A DNA stretch of 64,000 nucleotides from Streptomyces sp. NRRL WC-3742 (GCF_000720635.1 NZ_JOCF01000043.1:4463-68462); one strand, 5' to 3'. Shown: positions 8,096 to 16,877, counted from the first letter of the stretch. Program-made: numbers and translations. The notes: a model not told the origin generated them from the sequence alone.

Positions 8096-8479
8096 TCAGG
8101 GCCAGCTCACGTCGCCGCCCGGCAGCCCGCACACCTCGCCGGCCGCCGTCAGCACGCTCCACGGCGCCAGCACCGCGTGCGGCGGCACCGACAGCGCCCC
8201 GCCCTCCGCGAAACCCAGCTCCAGCCCGCCCGCCAGGGTGATCCGGGCGGAGCCCACCGTACGGCCCACCAGCGCCAGCAGCCCGGGGGAGGGGCGGAAG
8301 GTCAGCGCCGGGAAGAAGTGCTCGACCTCCTCGGGCGCGGCGAACGAGGGCGCCGCGTACCGGAATTCGTGCGCCACCCGGACGGTCACCGCCCCGGCCA
8401 ACCCCAGCTCCAGCCTGGCGCCGCCGCCGACCGACTCCACCCGCCGCCCGTCCAGCACCCGCGCGATCGCCTCGTCCAC
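8096..8479 (-). CDS. Small DUF6188-like protein
   Basis: 127 residues from a GTG at 8477-8479. The sequence alternates beta-type segments: ARVLDGRRVESVGGGARLEL, AVTVRVAHEFRYAAPS, FFPALTFRPSPGLLALVGRTV, SARITLAGGLELGFAEGGALSV and a C-terminal PWSVLTAAGEVCGLPGGDVSW. The layout (central ligand-like strands, terminal W-x-V segment and GG near the end) fits what I recall of the actinobacterial DUF6188 family, of unknown function. It lies 17 bp after the double-Nudix gene on the same strand, so probably cotranscribed. Confidence 0.55.
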   Translation of the reverse strand: MDEAIARVLDGRRVESVGGGARLELGLAGAVTVRVAHEFRYAAPSFAAPEEVEHFFPALTFRPSPGLLALVGRTVGSARITLAGGLELGFAEGGALSVPPHAVLAPWSVLTAAGEVCGLPGGDVSWP

Positions 8480-8496
8480 GCCACCAGTGTGACGAC

Positions 8497-9600
8497 TCAC
8501 CGCGCCTCCCGCCCGCGCACCAGCTCCACCGGCCCGCCCTTGCCCTCCCGGGCCGCCAGCGCGGCCGCCGTCCGCCCCCAGGACGGCCCGGTCAGCAGCG
8601 CCCGCGCCTCCTCCGGCCCGCACAGGCGCCAGTCCACCAGCTCCTCCTCCTGCAGCACCACCGTGTCCAGCAGCTCCGGGGTCACCCGGCCGCCGTCGTA
8701 CACGTACACCAGGACCGGGCACTCGCCGTTGGTGTCCAGCGGCTGCCAGTCCAGCGCCAGCAGCCGCCCCGGCTCGACCCGCCAGTCCAGTTCCTCGGCG
8801 ATCTCCCGCCGCGCCGCCTCCCGGGGCGTCTCCCGGTCCGCCTCCACACCGCCGCCCGGCAGCGTCCAGTACGGCACCTCGCCGCGCGGCCCCTCCCACG
8901 GCCTCAGCCGTACGAGCAGCACCCGCCCGGCCTCGTCGGTGAACAGCGCCCGCGCCTTCGCCCGGATCCGGGGCCTGGTCGCGTAGTACGTCTCCCGGTC
9001 CAGCGGCGGCGGCTCGGCGGGCGCGCCCCCGCCGCCGAGCCCCGGCGCGGCGGCCGCCCCGAGGTACTCGGGAGCCGGCCCGCCCACCTCCGGCAGCGCC
9101 CGGGTGTGCCCCGTCGGAAAGCTGTCCTCCAGCTCCAGCGGACCGGCCGTACGCGGCGCCCGCAGACAGGCCAGCACCCGTCGCGACAGCCTCGGCGGCA
9201 GCGCCCGCCCCGCGTCCGCCTCCGTCAGCCACGTCCACCCGCCGACCTCCGCCGCGTCCGGCCGTAGCGCCGCCACCTGCGCCCGCGTCAGCGGCTCCGC
9301 CCAGTACAGGTACGCCACGATCGGCGGCCGGCCCTCCCTCATCGCCCAGTCCACGCAGGCCAGTGGCCCGAGCACCGGGGTGAACCCCAGCTCCTCCCGG
9401 ACCTCCCGCACCGCCGTCTCCCGCAGCGACTCGTCCTGCGGCTCCCACCCGCCACCCGGGACCGCCACCGGATGCTTCCGGTCGTACGGCAGTCGCACCA
9501 CCATCACCCGCCCCCGCCCGTCCGGGAACAGCACCCCCGCCGCCGCCAACAGCCCCCGCCCGTCCACCCGGCCCCCTTGCGCTCGCCCGCTCACGTTCAC
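8497..9600 (-). CDS. Tandem Nudix hydrolase-domain protein
   Basis: 367 residues with two Nudix domains. The first box (residues 51-73) is intact: G51-x5-E57-x7-RE65/66-VR-EE69/70-L-G72-F. The second (251-273) is GVEADRE-x7-REIAEE-LDW, with the usual Gly before the final hydrophobic residue replaced by Asp272. The boxes are exactly 200 residues apart, pointing to internal duplication. A Gly/Ala/Pro linker at about 170-200 joins the halves. Nudix enzymes cleave nucleoside diphosphates linked to another moiety; substrates cannot be read from the sequence. The second domain retains the catalytic glutamates, so may be active. Confidence 0.85.
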   Translation of the reverse strand: MNVSGRAQGGRVDGRGLLAAAGVLFPDGRGRVMVVRLPYDRKHPVAVPGGGWEPQDESLRETAVREVREELGFTPVLGPLACVDWAMREGRPPIVAYLYWAEPLTRAQVAALRPDAAEVGGWTWLTEADAGRALPPRLSRRVLACLRAPRTAGPLELEDSFPTGHTRALPEVGGPAPEYLGAAAAPGLGGGGAPAEPPPLDRETYYATRPRIRAKARALFTDEAGRVLLVRLRPWEGPRGEVPYWTLPGGGVEADRETPREAARREIAEELDWRVEPGRLLALDWQPLDTNGECPVLVYVYDGGRVTPELLDTVVLQEEELVDWRLCGPEEARALLTGPSWGRTAAALAAREGKGGPVELVRGREAR

Positions 9601-9752
9601 CCGGTGATCCTTCCCCCGCCCCGGCCCCGATCACCCTCGGTCCTGTCGGTACCGGTTCCCGGGGCCTGTCGTGTCCTGGAGCGGCTCACCACGGTGTAAC
9701 GGCCGGAGTCGGCCGACGGACACCGGCGGAGGCCGTCGCCGGCGCCGCCCGA

Positions 9753-10643
9753 CTACCCGAGCGAGGCCAGGGCCTGGGCCGCCGCCCGGGCCATCCGTTC
9801 GTCGTGGCGGCGGCTCGCGCCGCGGAGGCGGGCGTAGCCCTCGGCGGCGGCGAGGGCGAGGAGGCCCGGGAGGAGGTCGGTGCTGCGGGCGGCGAGCCAG
9901 CGGGTGCCCTGGGTGGCCATCCACCACAGGTCGGCGGAGCGGCTCGGCGGGGCCTCGGCCGGGGCGGCGGGCGGCGGGGGGCCGAGGGGGTGGCCCCTGT
10001 CCGAGAGCAGGGTGTGGAACCGGCGGGCGATGAGGTGGTGGCCCTCGGCGCTGGGGTGGAGGCGGTCCACACTGAGGAGGCGGCGCTCGGCGAGCCAGGG
10101 CAGGTCGGCGATGTGCAGGTGGACGGCCCGGTGGCGCTCGGTGAGGGCGTGCACCACCGTGTTGACGGCCCGCATCCGGCGGGCCAGCGGGCGGGTGAGG
10201 GGGGCCGGGAGGCCGAGCAGGGTTCCGGGGTCGGGCAGGCAGGCGGTGAGCACCACCGCGCCGTGCGCGGTGAGTTCGCCCAGCACCTCGTCCAGTTGCA
10301 GGGTGCTGCGCCGGATGTCGAAGCCCGCCCGCAGGGTGTCGTTGCCGCCGACCACCACGGCCGCCAGCTGCGGACGCAGGGCCAACGCCTCCGGCAGCTG
10401 ACGGACCGTCAGGTCCGTGGTCAGTGCCCCGCTGCGCGCCAGGTTGGTGAACTCCACCTCCCGCCCGCCACCGGCCAGCGCCGAGGCCAGGACGGCCGCC
10501 CAGCCGCGCCAGCCCTCGCCCGCGGGGTCGCCGACGCCCTCCGTCAGGGAGTCCCCGAGCGCGACGAAGCGCGAGAACCCGCACGCCTCCCGCCGGTCGT
10601 CGCCGTCCGCCGCCAGGTCACACCCGCTGTCGAGCAGGCTCAT
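9753..10643 (-). CDS. SGNH/GDSL-family hydrolase
   Basis: 296 residues. The four SGNH blocks are visible: GDSLTEG at about 30-36 (nucleophile Ser32), a Gly in NLARSGALT, GGNDTLRAG (block III Asn), and DRLHPSAEGH with the catalytic Asp-x-x-His. No signal peptide is present, so it is probably cytoplasmic. It acts as an esterase or lipase of unknown substrate. The start overlaps the end of the second glycosyltransferase gene by 26 bp, placing it last in a three-gene operon. Deacylation of a glycolipid or glycan made by the two transferases is a reasonable inference. The C-terminal 90 residues are an Ala/Pro-rich extension. Confidence 0.85.
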   Translation of the reverse strand: MSLLDSGCDLAADGDDRREACGFSRFVALGDSLTEGVGDPAGEGWRGWAAVLASALAGGGREVEFTNLARSGALTTDLTVRQLPEALALRPQLAAVVVGGNDTLRAGFDIRRSTLQLDEVLGELTAHGAVVLTACLPDPGTLLGLPAPLTRPLARRMRAVNTVVHALTERHRAVHLHIADLPWLAERRLLSVDRLHPSAEGHHLIARRFHTLLSDRGHPLGPPPPAAPAEAPPSRSADLWWMATQGTRWLAARSTDLLPGLLALAAAEGYARLRGASRRHDERMARAAAQALASLG

Positions 10644-11823
10644 CCCAACCCCCGTCCAGAGTCTCGCAGTTGGCCACCCGGGCGACCCGGTGCGCGGCCA
10701 GGAACGCTCCCACCGCCGCCGGCCAGCCGTACCGCTCCGCCTGCGCCCGGGCCGCCGCCCGCCGCGCCGACTCCGGCCGCGCCAGCAACTCCCGTACGGC
10801 CGAGGCGAATCCGGCGCCCGTGTCGGCCGCCGCCACCCCGGCGAGCCCGATCAGCCCGGGCAGGGCGGAGGAGCGGCTCACCACGACGGGCGTCCCGCAG
10901 GCCAGCGCCTCCATCGCCGCCAGCCCGAAGGTCTCCACCGGCCCGGGTGCCAGCGCCACGTCCGCACACCCCAACAGCCGTGCCAGCGCCGCCCGTTCGC
11001 CCAGATGCCCGAGGAAGCGCACCCGCAGCCCCAGCCGCAGGGCCCGCTGCTCCAGCCTCGCCCGCAGCGGCCCGGTGCCGGCCACCACCAGCACGGCCGG
11101 CCCCCGCCGGGCCCGCAGCGCGGCCAGCGCCTCCAGCGCCCGCTCGGGCCGCTTCTCCGCCGAGAGCCGCGAGCAGAGCACCAGCAGCGTCTCGTCCGGC
11201 GCGGCGTACCGGGCCCGCTCCTCGGCCCGTACCCGCGGCTCCAGCGGCCGCATCGCGGTCAGGTCCACCCCGAGCGGGGCCCGGACGAGGTTCGGCGTTC
11301 CGATCCGGCGGAACTCGGCCGCCGCCCAGTCGGTGGTGCACAGCACCGCGTCGTACTCCCGCGCCGTCGCCGCGTTGAGCCGGTCGGCCGCCGCGTCGGC
11401 CAGCGGGCCCGGCACGCCCCAGGTGCGCAGCACCCCGGCGGCGCTCTCGTGCGAGACCATCACCGAGCGCACGCCGTGCCGCCGCGCCCAGGCGCCCGTC
11501 CAGCGCAGGGTGGTGCGGTCGGAGACCTCCAGCCGGTCGGGGGAGAGGCGGGTCAGCTCGGCGGCGACGGCCGCGCGGTCGACGAGCAGCCGGTAACCGC
11601 CGCTGGCGGGCAGCACCGGCCCGGGCAGGGTGATCACCAGGCCCTGGTCGGTCTCCTCCTCGCTGCGCCGCTCCCCGGGCACGATGAGCACCGGCCGGTG
11701 CCCCGCCGCCCGGTACCCGGCGCCGAGGTGGCGCAGCGCGGTGCGAAGGCCCCCGGAGACGGGGGTGACGAAGTTGGCGAGCCGCACGACGGTCAGCGGC
11801 GCACCGGACGGCTCCGCGCTCAT
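10618..11823 (-). CDS. GT4-family glycosyltransferase
   Basis: 401 residues from an ATG that overlaps the previous stop in an ATGA junction. It is GT-B fold: N-terminal VVRLANFVTPVSGGLRTALRHLGAGYRAAGH acceptor half, and a C-terminal donor half with LVLCSRLSAEKRPERALEALA, VVAGTGPLRARLE, VRFLGHLGERAALARLL and the E-x7-E-like donor motif ETFGLAAMEALACGTPVV. It lies between another GT4 gene and a GDSL hydrolase. The pair recalls mannosyltransferases of actinobacterial glycolipid synthesis (PimB/MgtA type), but the sugar donor and acceptor cannot be decided from sequence. The C-terminal end overlaps the GDSL gene. Confidence 0.85.
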   Translation of the reverse strand: MSAEPSGAPLTVVRLANFVTPVSGGLRTALRHLGAGYRAAGHRPVLIVPGERRSEEETDQGLVITLPGPVLPASGGYRLLVDRAAVAAELTRLSPDRLEVSDRTTLRWTGAWARRHGVRSVMVSHESAAGVLRTWGVPGPLADAAADRLNAATAREYDAVLCTTDWAAAEFRRIGTPNLVRAPLGVDLTAMRPLEPRVRAEERARYAAPDETLLVLCSRLSAEKRPERALEALAALRARRGPAVLVVAGTGPLRARLEQRALRLGLRVRFLGHLGERAALARLLGCADVALAPGPVETFGLAAMEALACGTPVVVSRSSALPGLIGLAGVAAADTGAGFASAVRELLARPESARRAAARAQAERYGWPAAVGAFLAAHRVARVANCETLDGGWDEPARQRV

Positions 11824-13187
11824 GCCGGCAGCTCCTCGACGGTCGTGACCTGCCCGGCGGCGAGCCGGTCGTCGGCCCGCGCGACGACCGGTTCCGCCGC
11901 GACCGTCTCCGCCGCGACCGTCTCCGCGACGACCGTCTCCGCGACGACCGTCTCCGCGACGACCGACTCCGCCGCGATCGTCCCCGCAGCGACCGGTTCC
12001 GCCGCGACCGCTTCCGTAGTGACCCCAACCGCTACGCCCTTGTCGCGGCCCTCCGCCAGCACCTCCGCGTAGTGCCCCAGCAGCAGGTCCCCGACCGCCT
12101 CCCACGTCCGGGCCGTCACATCCGCCCGCCCCGCCAGACCGTACCCCGCCCGCCGATCCGGATCGGCGGCCAGCTCGGCCACCGCCCGGGCGATCGCCAC
12201 GCCGTCCCTCGGCGGCACCAGCAGCCCCGTCCGGTGGTGCCCCACCAGGTCCAGCGGGCCGCCCGCCGCCGGGCCGATCACCGCGACCCCGCTCGCCATG
12301 GCCTCCTGGATGGTCTGGCAGAAGGTCTCCAGCGGCCCGGTGTGCACGAACACGTCGAGGGTGGCGAAACAACGCGCCAGCTCCTCCCCGGTGCGCCGCC
12401 CCAGGAACACCGCCCCCGGCATGGCCGCCTTGAGCCCGGGCGCGGAGGGCCCGTCCCCGATGACCACCACCCGCACCCCGGGCAGCGCCGAGGTCGCCGC
12501 CAGCAGGTCCACCCGCTTCTCGGGCGCCAGCCGCCCGACGTACCCGACCAGCACCTCCCCGCCCGGCGCGAGTGCCCGGTGCAGCGCCTCGTCCCGGTGC
12601 CTGGGGTGGAAGCGCACCGAGTCGACTCCGCGCGGCCACAGCTGCACCCGGGGAACCCCGTGCGCCGTCAGGTCCTGCGCGGCCGGCGTGGACGGCGCCA
12701 GCGTCCGGGCGGCGGCCCGGTGCACGGACCGGATGCGCCGCCACGCGGCGGCCTCGCCCAGCCCCCGCCCGGCGCGGTAGGCGTGCGCGTAGCCCGCCAG
12801 ATCGGTCTGGTAGACGGCCACGGCGGGCACCCCGAGCCGCGCCGCGACCTGCATCCCGCGCGCGCCGAGCACGAACGGGCTGGCCAGGTGGACGATGTCC
12901 GGCCGGTGCCCGGCGATCGCGGCCGCCAGCTGCCGGCTCGGCAGCGCGATCCGCACCTGCGGGTACCCCGGCAGCGGCATCGACGGGATGCGCACCACCG
13001 GGATCTCGGCGGTCTCGGCCCCGCCGCCGAAACTCTGCGGCGGGCAGTGGGCGCTCCGCGCGGGAGCCGGGGTGACGACGAGGGGCCGGTGGCCCCGGCG
13101 CACCAGGTGCTCGGCCGTCCGCAGCACGCTGTGGGCGACTCCGTTGACCTCGGGAGGGAAGGATTCGGTGACGATGGCGACGCGCAT
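11820..13187 (-). CDS. GT4-family glycosyltransferase with repetitive tail (MgtA/PimB-like)
   Basis: 455 residues starting at MRVAIVTESFPPEVNG; the frame extends 10 codons upstream but homologues begin here. This N-terminus, VNGVAHSVLRTAEHLVRRGH, IRIALPSR, HLASPFVLGARG and the donor motif GPLETFCQTIQEAMASGV are typical of GDP-mannose-dependent alpha-mannosyltransferases such as MgtA and PimB. Residues about 390-435 are an unusual tail of VVAET-type pentapeptides encoded by 15-bp DNA repeats. It is the first gene of an operon with a second GT4 and a GDSL hydrolase. A glycolipid role in the membrane is inferred from family similarity. Confidence 0.85.
   Translation of the reverse strand: MRVAIVTESFPPEVNGVAHSVLRTAEHLVRRGHRPLVVTPAPARSAHCPPQSFGGGAETAEIPVVRIPSMPLPGYPQVRIALPSRQLAAAIAGHRPDIVHLASPFVLGARGMQVAARLGVPAVAVYQTDLAGYAHAYRAGRGLGEAAAWRRIRSVHRAAARTLAPSTPAAQDLTAHGVPRVQLWPRGVDSVRFHPRHRDEALHRALAPGGEVLVGYVGRLAPEKRVDLLAATSALPGVRVVVIGDGPSAPGLKAAMPGAVFLGRRTGEELARCFATLDVFVHTGPLETFCQTIQEAMASGVAVIGPAAGGPLDLVGHHRTGLLVPPRDGVAIARAVAELAADPDRRAGYGLAGRADVTARTWEAVGDLLLGHYAEVLAEGRDKGVAVGVTTEAVAAEPVAAGTIAAESVVAETVVAETVVAETVAAETVAAEPVVARADDRLAAGQVTTVEELPA
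11885..12018 (-). repeat. 15-bp in-frame tandem repeat in glycosyltransferase tail
   Basis: About nine units of a 15-bp repeat (variants of gcgacgaccgtctcc on the plus strand) encode alternating VVAET/VAAET/VAAEP pentapeptides near the C-terminus. The repeats are beyond the conserved catalytic fold, so length variation should be tolerated. Confidence 0.85.
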
Positions 13188-13248
13188 GCTGAATTTCTGT
13201 CCACACCCGGCATGCACCCGGCCAAAGGGATCTGTCGTACAAGCGAAC

Positions 13249-13278
13249 GCGGGTCGGCGATTTGCACCACCGACCCGC
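13249..13278 (-). terminator. Hairpin downstream of DUF1508 gene
   Basis: A 9-bp GC stem (gcgggtcgg / ccgacccgc) with a 12-nt loop sits 22 bp beyond the stop of the minus-strand DUF1508 gene and before the glycosyltransferase operon. It is probably a factor-independent-type terminator separating the two units. There is no strong U tract. Confidence 0.5.
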
Positions 13279-13299
13279 GCAGGGGCTGATCCGCTCCGG

Positions 13300-13488
13300 T
13301 CAGACCGACCCGGCGGCCTCCTTCAGCTCGGCGTACGGAGCGAGCTTGCGGATGGACTCGATGCTCCTGAGGCAGTCGTCCTTGCTCTCCTGCGGATCGC
13401 CGGTGACCACGACCGTCCCGTTGCTCGCCTTGAGCCGGAACCGGTGCATCCCGCTCTCGTCCGTGTACAGCTCGAACTTCCCGGCCAT
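13300..13488 (-). CDS. YegP-like DUF1508 protein
   Basis: 62 residues. It matches the short DUF1508/YegP fold: GKFELYTDESGMHRFRLKASNGTVVVTGDPQESKDDCLRSIESIRKLAP. Family proteins contain one or two copies of this beta-alpha module; this has one. The function is poorly known. It is transcribed alone on the minus strand, with the secreted GH74 gene divergent across a 259-bp intergenic region. A terminator-like hairpin follows it. Confidence 0.85.
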   Translation of the reverse strand: MAGKFELYTDESGMHRFRLKASNGTVVVTGDPQESKDDCLRSIESIRKLAPYAELKEAAGSV

Positions 13489-13747
13489 GTCAGTACGTAC
13501 CTCTCGCTCAGGTGACCCCCACGATGAAAAGTAGGGCCAAACCCCGTGGAGTGCAGGTCAGTTGACCCAGTCGGGTGGCGGCCATTCGGGTCGCGGGGGC
13601 GGGTGCGGGACGGGCCGCCGAAAGAAATCTGTGGACTCGCGGCAACCCTTTGCGGAAGCGGTGGCAACGGGAAGACGGATCCGGTCGGTTCCGGATGCCG
13701 CGATCCGCTCTCCCCTGACGCATGCTTCGCAAGGAGAAATTCGACCC

Positions 13748-16372
13748 ATGAGCAACTCCCCCCACAGCCGACGCCGTGGGCGTCACCGCCGTCGTCTGAG
13801 TGCTACCGCGCTGCTGCTCGGTGTGCCCGTCGCCGTCGGGTCGTACTTCGTGTTCGTGCACGAGGACTCGCAGGCTGCGGTGGTCGACGACGGTGCCTAC
13901 TACCGGCTGGTGTCGGTGCGCAGCGGGAAGGTGCTGGACGTCAACGCCTTCTCCGGCGCCGACGGCACCCGTATCCAGCAGTGGACGGACCAGAACACGG
14001 CCAACCAGCAGTGGCGCCTGAAGTCCACCGGGGACGGCTACTACGAGCTGGTGAACCGCAACAGCGGCAAGGTGCTGGGCATCGTGGGCGACGCGACGAA
14101 CCAGGGCGCCGTCACCGAGCAGCAGACGGACCGGTCCGCCCCCTCCCAGCAGTGGCGGATCAGCGACGTGAGCGGGGCCGACGCCGTCACCTTCACCTCC
14201 CGTAGGAGCGGTCAGGTCCTGGATGTGACGGGCAGCTCCATGGACCAGGGCACGCAGATCATCCAGTGGCCCAGCTGGGGCGGTGCCAACCAGCAGTGGA
14301 AGCTGGTGAAGGTGCCCGGGGCCGCGACCGGCGGCGCGCAGGGCTCCGGATCGTACGTGTGGAAGAACGCCCAGATCGGCGGCGGCGGGTTCGTCACCGG
14401 CTTCGTCTTCAACCCGTCCCGCAAGGACCTGCTCTACGCGCGGACCGACATCGGTGGCGCGTACCGCTGGGACACCGGCGCCGGCCAGTGGATCTCGCTG
14501 ACCGACTGGATCGGCGGGGCGGACTGGAACCTGCTGGGCATCGAGAGCCTGGCCACCGACCCGGTCGACCCGAACCGGCTGTACCTGGCGAGCGGCACGT
14601 ACACCAACGGCTGGGCGGGCAACGGCTCGATCCTGCGCTCCACCGACCAGGGCCGCACCTTCCAGCGCACCGACCTGCCGTTCAAGCTGGGCGGCAACGA
14701 GGACGGCCGGTCGATGGGCGAGCGGCTGGTGGTGGACCCCTCCGACCACAGCACGCTCTACCTGGGCACCCGCAAGAACGGCCTGTGGCGCAGCACCGAC
14801 TACGGCGTGACCTGGAGCCAGGTCGGTGCCTTCCCGGTCAAGGACGGTGCGAGCAGCGGGGTCGGCCTGTCCTTCGTGACCTTCGGCCCGGCGGGCAGCA
14901 GGACGATCTACGTGGGCGTGGCGGACAAGTCCACCTCGCTGTACCGCTCCACCGACGGCGGCAGCACCTGGCAGGCCGTCCCCGGCCAGCCGACGGGTCA
15001 GCTGCCGCACCACGGCGTGCTCTCCGGCGACGGCTCGTTCTACCTGACGTACAGCAACGGGCCGGGCCCGCAGCCGGTGACGGCCGGTTCGGTGTGGAAG
15101 TACACGCCGGCCACGGGGGCGTGGAAGAACATCTCGCCGGCCAGCGGCAGTTACGGCTTCGCGGGCCTCGCGGTCGACGCGCAGCACCCGGGCACGGTGA
15201 TGGTCACCACCTTGAACCGCTGGTGGCCCAACGAGGAGCTGTACCGGTCGACCGACGGCGGCGCCACCTGGAAGGCGCTCAACGCGACGGCCGCGCGCGA
15301 CGACTCCGCGGCGCCCTACATCGGCACCGGCATCGGGCACTGGATGGGCGCGCTGGCCATCGACCCCTTCGACTCCGGGCACGTCCTGTACGGCACCGGA
15401 TCGGGCATGTGGGGCAGCAACGACGTGACCGCGGCGGACGGCGGGGGCGCCACCCACTGGACCATCCCCAAGGGGGTGGAGGAGACCGCGACCAACGGAC
15501 TGATCAAGCCGTCCGGTCTCCCGCTGGTCAGCGCGCTCGGCGACGTCAGCGGGTTCCGGCACGACGACCTGACCAAGCCCTCCGCCAAGGTACTGGCCGG
15601 GCCGAAGTTCACCACCACCACGGGTATCGACTTCGCCCAGGCCAAGCCGGAGTTCTCCGTGCGGGTCGGTTCCGGCGGCGAGCAGCACGGCGCCTACTCG
15701 ACCGACGGCGGAGCGAACTGGAAGCCGTTCGCGGCGGCGCCGACGGGCGACGCGGTCAGCGGTTCCACGGCCGTCTCGGCGGACGGCGCGACCGTGGTGT
15801 GGACCCCGCAGGGCCAGCCGCCGTTCCTGTCGACCGACCGCGGCGCGTCCTGGACGGCGGTCTCCGGCCTGTCCAAGGACGCGGAGGTGGTGGCCGACCG
15901 CTCGACGGCGAGCACCTTCTACGCCCTCAGCGGCGGCACCCTGTACGCGAGCACCGATGGCGGACGGCACTTCACCGCCCGCGCCACCGGCGTGGGTTAC
16001 GGTCAGCTCAAGGCGGTCCCGGGTGTCGCGGGTGACCTGTGGATCTCGGCCAAGGACGGCGGCCTGCTGCACTCCACCAACGGCGGGGCGAGCTTCACCA
16101 AGGTCGCCGGGGTGGACGAGGCGAGCGGCGTCGGCTTCGGCAAGGCGGCACCGGGCGCCTCGTACCAGGCCCTCTACCTCAGCGGGACGGTCAAGGGCGT
16201 GACCGGGCTGTTCCGCTCCACGGACGCCGGCTCGACCTGGGTCCGGATCAACGACGACCAGCACCAGTACGGCGGGACCGTCATCAACGTCATCACGGGC
16301 GACCCCGACGTGTTCGGCCGCGTCTACCTCGGCAGCTACGGCCGCGGCGTGGTGTACGGCGACCCCTCCTGA
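13748..16372 (+). CDS. Secreted GH74 xyloglucanase with N-terminal ricin-type domain
   Basis: 874 residues from an ATG with AAGGAGAAA upstream. An Arg-rich N-terminus followed by a hydrophobic stretch (ATALLLGVPVAVGSYFVFV) is a signal peptide or anchor. Residues about 45-190 form a ricin B-like beta-trefoil with three QxW repeats (NQQWRL, SQQWRI, NQQWKL). The catalytic part begins YVWKNAQIGGGGFVTGFVFNP and contains the GH74 signature DLLYARTDIGGAYRWD plus repeated BNR/sialidase-like YRSTDGGSTW blades of two seven-bladed propellers. GH74 enzymes cleave beta-1,4-glucan backbones of xyloglucan outside the cell. A strong terminator follows directly. Confidence 0.9.
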   Translation: MSNSPHSRRRGRHRRRLSATALLLGVPVAVGSYFVFVHEDSQAAVVDDGAYYRLVSVRSGKVLDVNAFSGADGTRIQQWTDQNTANQQWRLKSTGDGYYELVNRNSGKVLGIVGDATNQGAVTEQQTDRSAPSQQWRISDVSGADAVTFTSRRSGQVLDVTGSSMDQGTQIIQWPSWGGANQQWKLVKVPGAATGGAQGSGSYVWKNAQIGGGGFVTGFVFNPSRKDLLYARTDIGGAYRWDTGAGQWISLTDWIGGADWNLLGIESLATDPVDPNRLYLASGTYTNGWAGNGSILRSTDQGRTFQRTDLPFKLGGNEDGRSMGERLVVDPSDHSTLYLGTRKNGLWRSTDYGVTWSQVGAFPVKDGASSGVGLSFVTFGPAGSRTIYVGVADKSTSLYRSTDGGSTWQAVPGQPTGQLPHHGVLSGDGSFYLTYSNGPGPQPVTAGSVWKYTPATGAWKNISPASGSYGFAGLAVDAQHPGTVMVTTLNRWWPNEELYRSTDGGATWKALNATAARDDSAAPYIGTGIGHWMGALAIDPFDSGHVLYGTGSGMWGSNDVTAADGGGATHWTIPKGVEETATNGLIKPSGLPLVSALGDVSGFRHDDLTKPSAKVLAGPKFTTTTGIDFAQAKPEFSVRVGSGGEQHGAYSTDGGANWKPFAAAPTGDAVSGSTAVSADGATVVWTPQGQPPFLSTDRGASWTAVSGLSKDAEVVADRSTASTFYALSGGTLYASTDGGRHFTARATGVGYGQLKAVPGVAGDLWISAKDGGLLHSTNGGASFTKVAGVDEASGVGFGKAAPGASYQALYLSGTVKGVTGLFRSTDAGSTWVRINDDQHQYGGTVINVITGDPDVFGRVYLGSYGRGVVYGDPS

Positions 16373-16378
16373 TCCCGA

Positions 16379-16417
16379 GCCGAGGGGTGCCTCTCCTGGG
16401 AGGCACCCCTCGGCTTT
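16379..16417 (+). terminator. Strong intrinsic-type terminator after GH74 gene
   Basis: A perfect 15-bp stem (16379-16393 pairing with 16400-16414) with a 6-nt loop is followed by ttt. It begins 6 bp after the stop codon of the GH74 gene. Confidence 0.9.
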
Positions 16418-16430
16418 CCTCACAACCGGG

Positions 16431-16700
16431 TGTCAGTCCCGCCTGCCCGGCGCCTGCACCCAGACCTGCACCAACCCGCCGGCCGGCGTCTCCGGGTGGG
16501 ACTGGAGGGCCGCGCAGGAAGCGGCGGACTTCTGGGCCAACCGCCGGATCGACTGGGGCACCACCACCTGGAACCAGGGGCAGGCATACGCCTGGCTCAC
16601 CCCGCAGCAGGGCGGCGGCTGGCCCGGCGCGGCCACCGGCAACCGGTGGCTCGGATACTACGAGCCCAACGAGCCGAACCGCCCGCTCAGCAGCGATCAC
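16431..16700 (+). pseudogene. Orphan coding-like fragment, possible gene remnant
   Basis: A plus-strand frame reads about 90 codons with protein-like composition and no stop: CTQTCTNPPAGVSGWDW, AAQEAADFWANRRIDWG, WNQGQAYAWLTPQQGG, NRWLGYYEPNEPNRP. It has no start codon or ribosome binding site and follows the GH74 terminator. High Trp and Tyr content and third-position GC suggest a real former reading frame, perhaps the 3' or middle part of a secreted protein gene. I do not recognise the family. Beyond about 16700 the composition loses coding character. Confidence 0.35.
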
Positions 16701-16785
16701 CCCGGTCTGCCTCTCTCCCGCGCGGATCCGGAACTCTCCCGTCCGGATCCGGGGCCATTCTGCACGGGGCCCGTCCTGCCGGGTT

Positions 16786-16844
16786 CCTGCCGGGTTCCCG
16801 CCACGTTACGGACACATGGCGGGGCGGGGCGGGAACCTGGCAGG
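16786..16844 (-). terminator. Imperfect inverted repeat downstream of GH54 gene
   Basis: Arms cctgccgggttcccgcc (16786-16802) and ggcgggaacctggcagg (16828-16844) pair at 16 of 17 positions around a 25-nt loop. It lies 34 bp after the minus-strand GH54 stop and may end that operon. The rest of 16845-16877 holds nothing recognisable. Confidence 0.45.
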
Positions 16845-16877
16845 AACGGCGTCTCGACGGACTCTCCCCGTCGAGGG

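Noticed and set aside
10618..13242. 874-codon frame spanning both glycosyltransferases
   Set aside because: The first half is out of frame with the first glycosyltransferase. The true second gene begins at the ATGA overlap at 11823.
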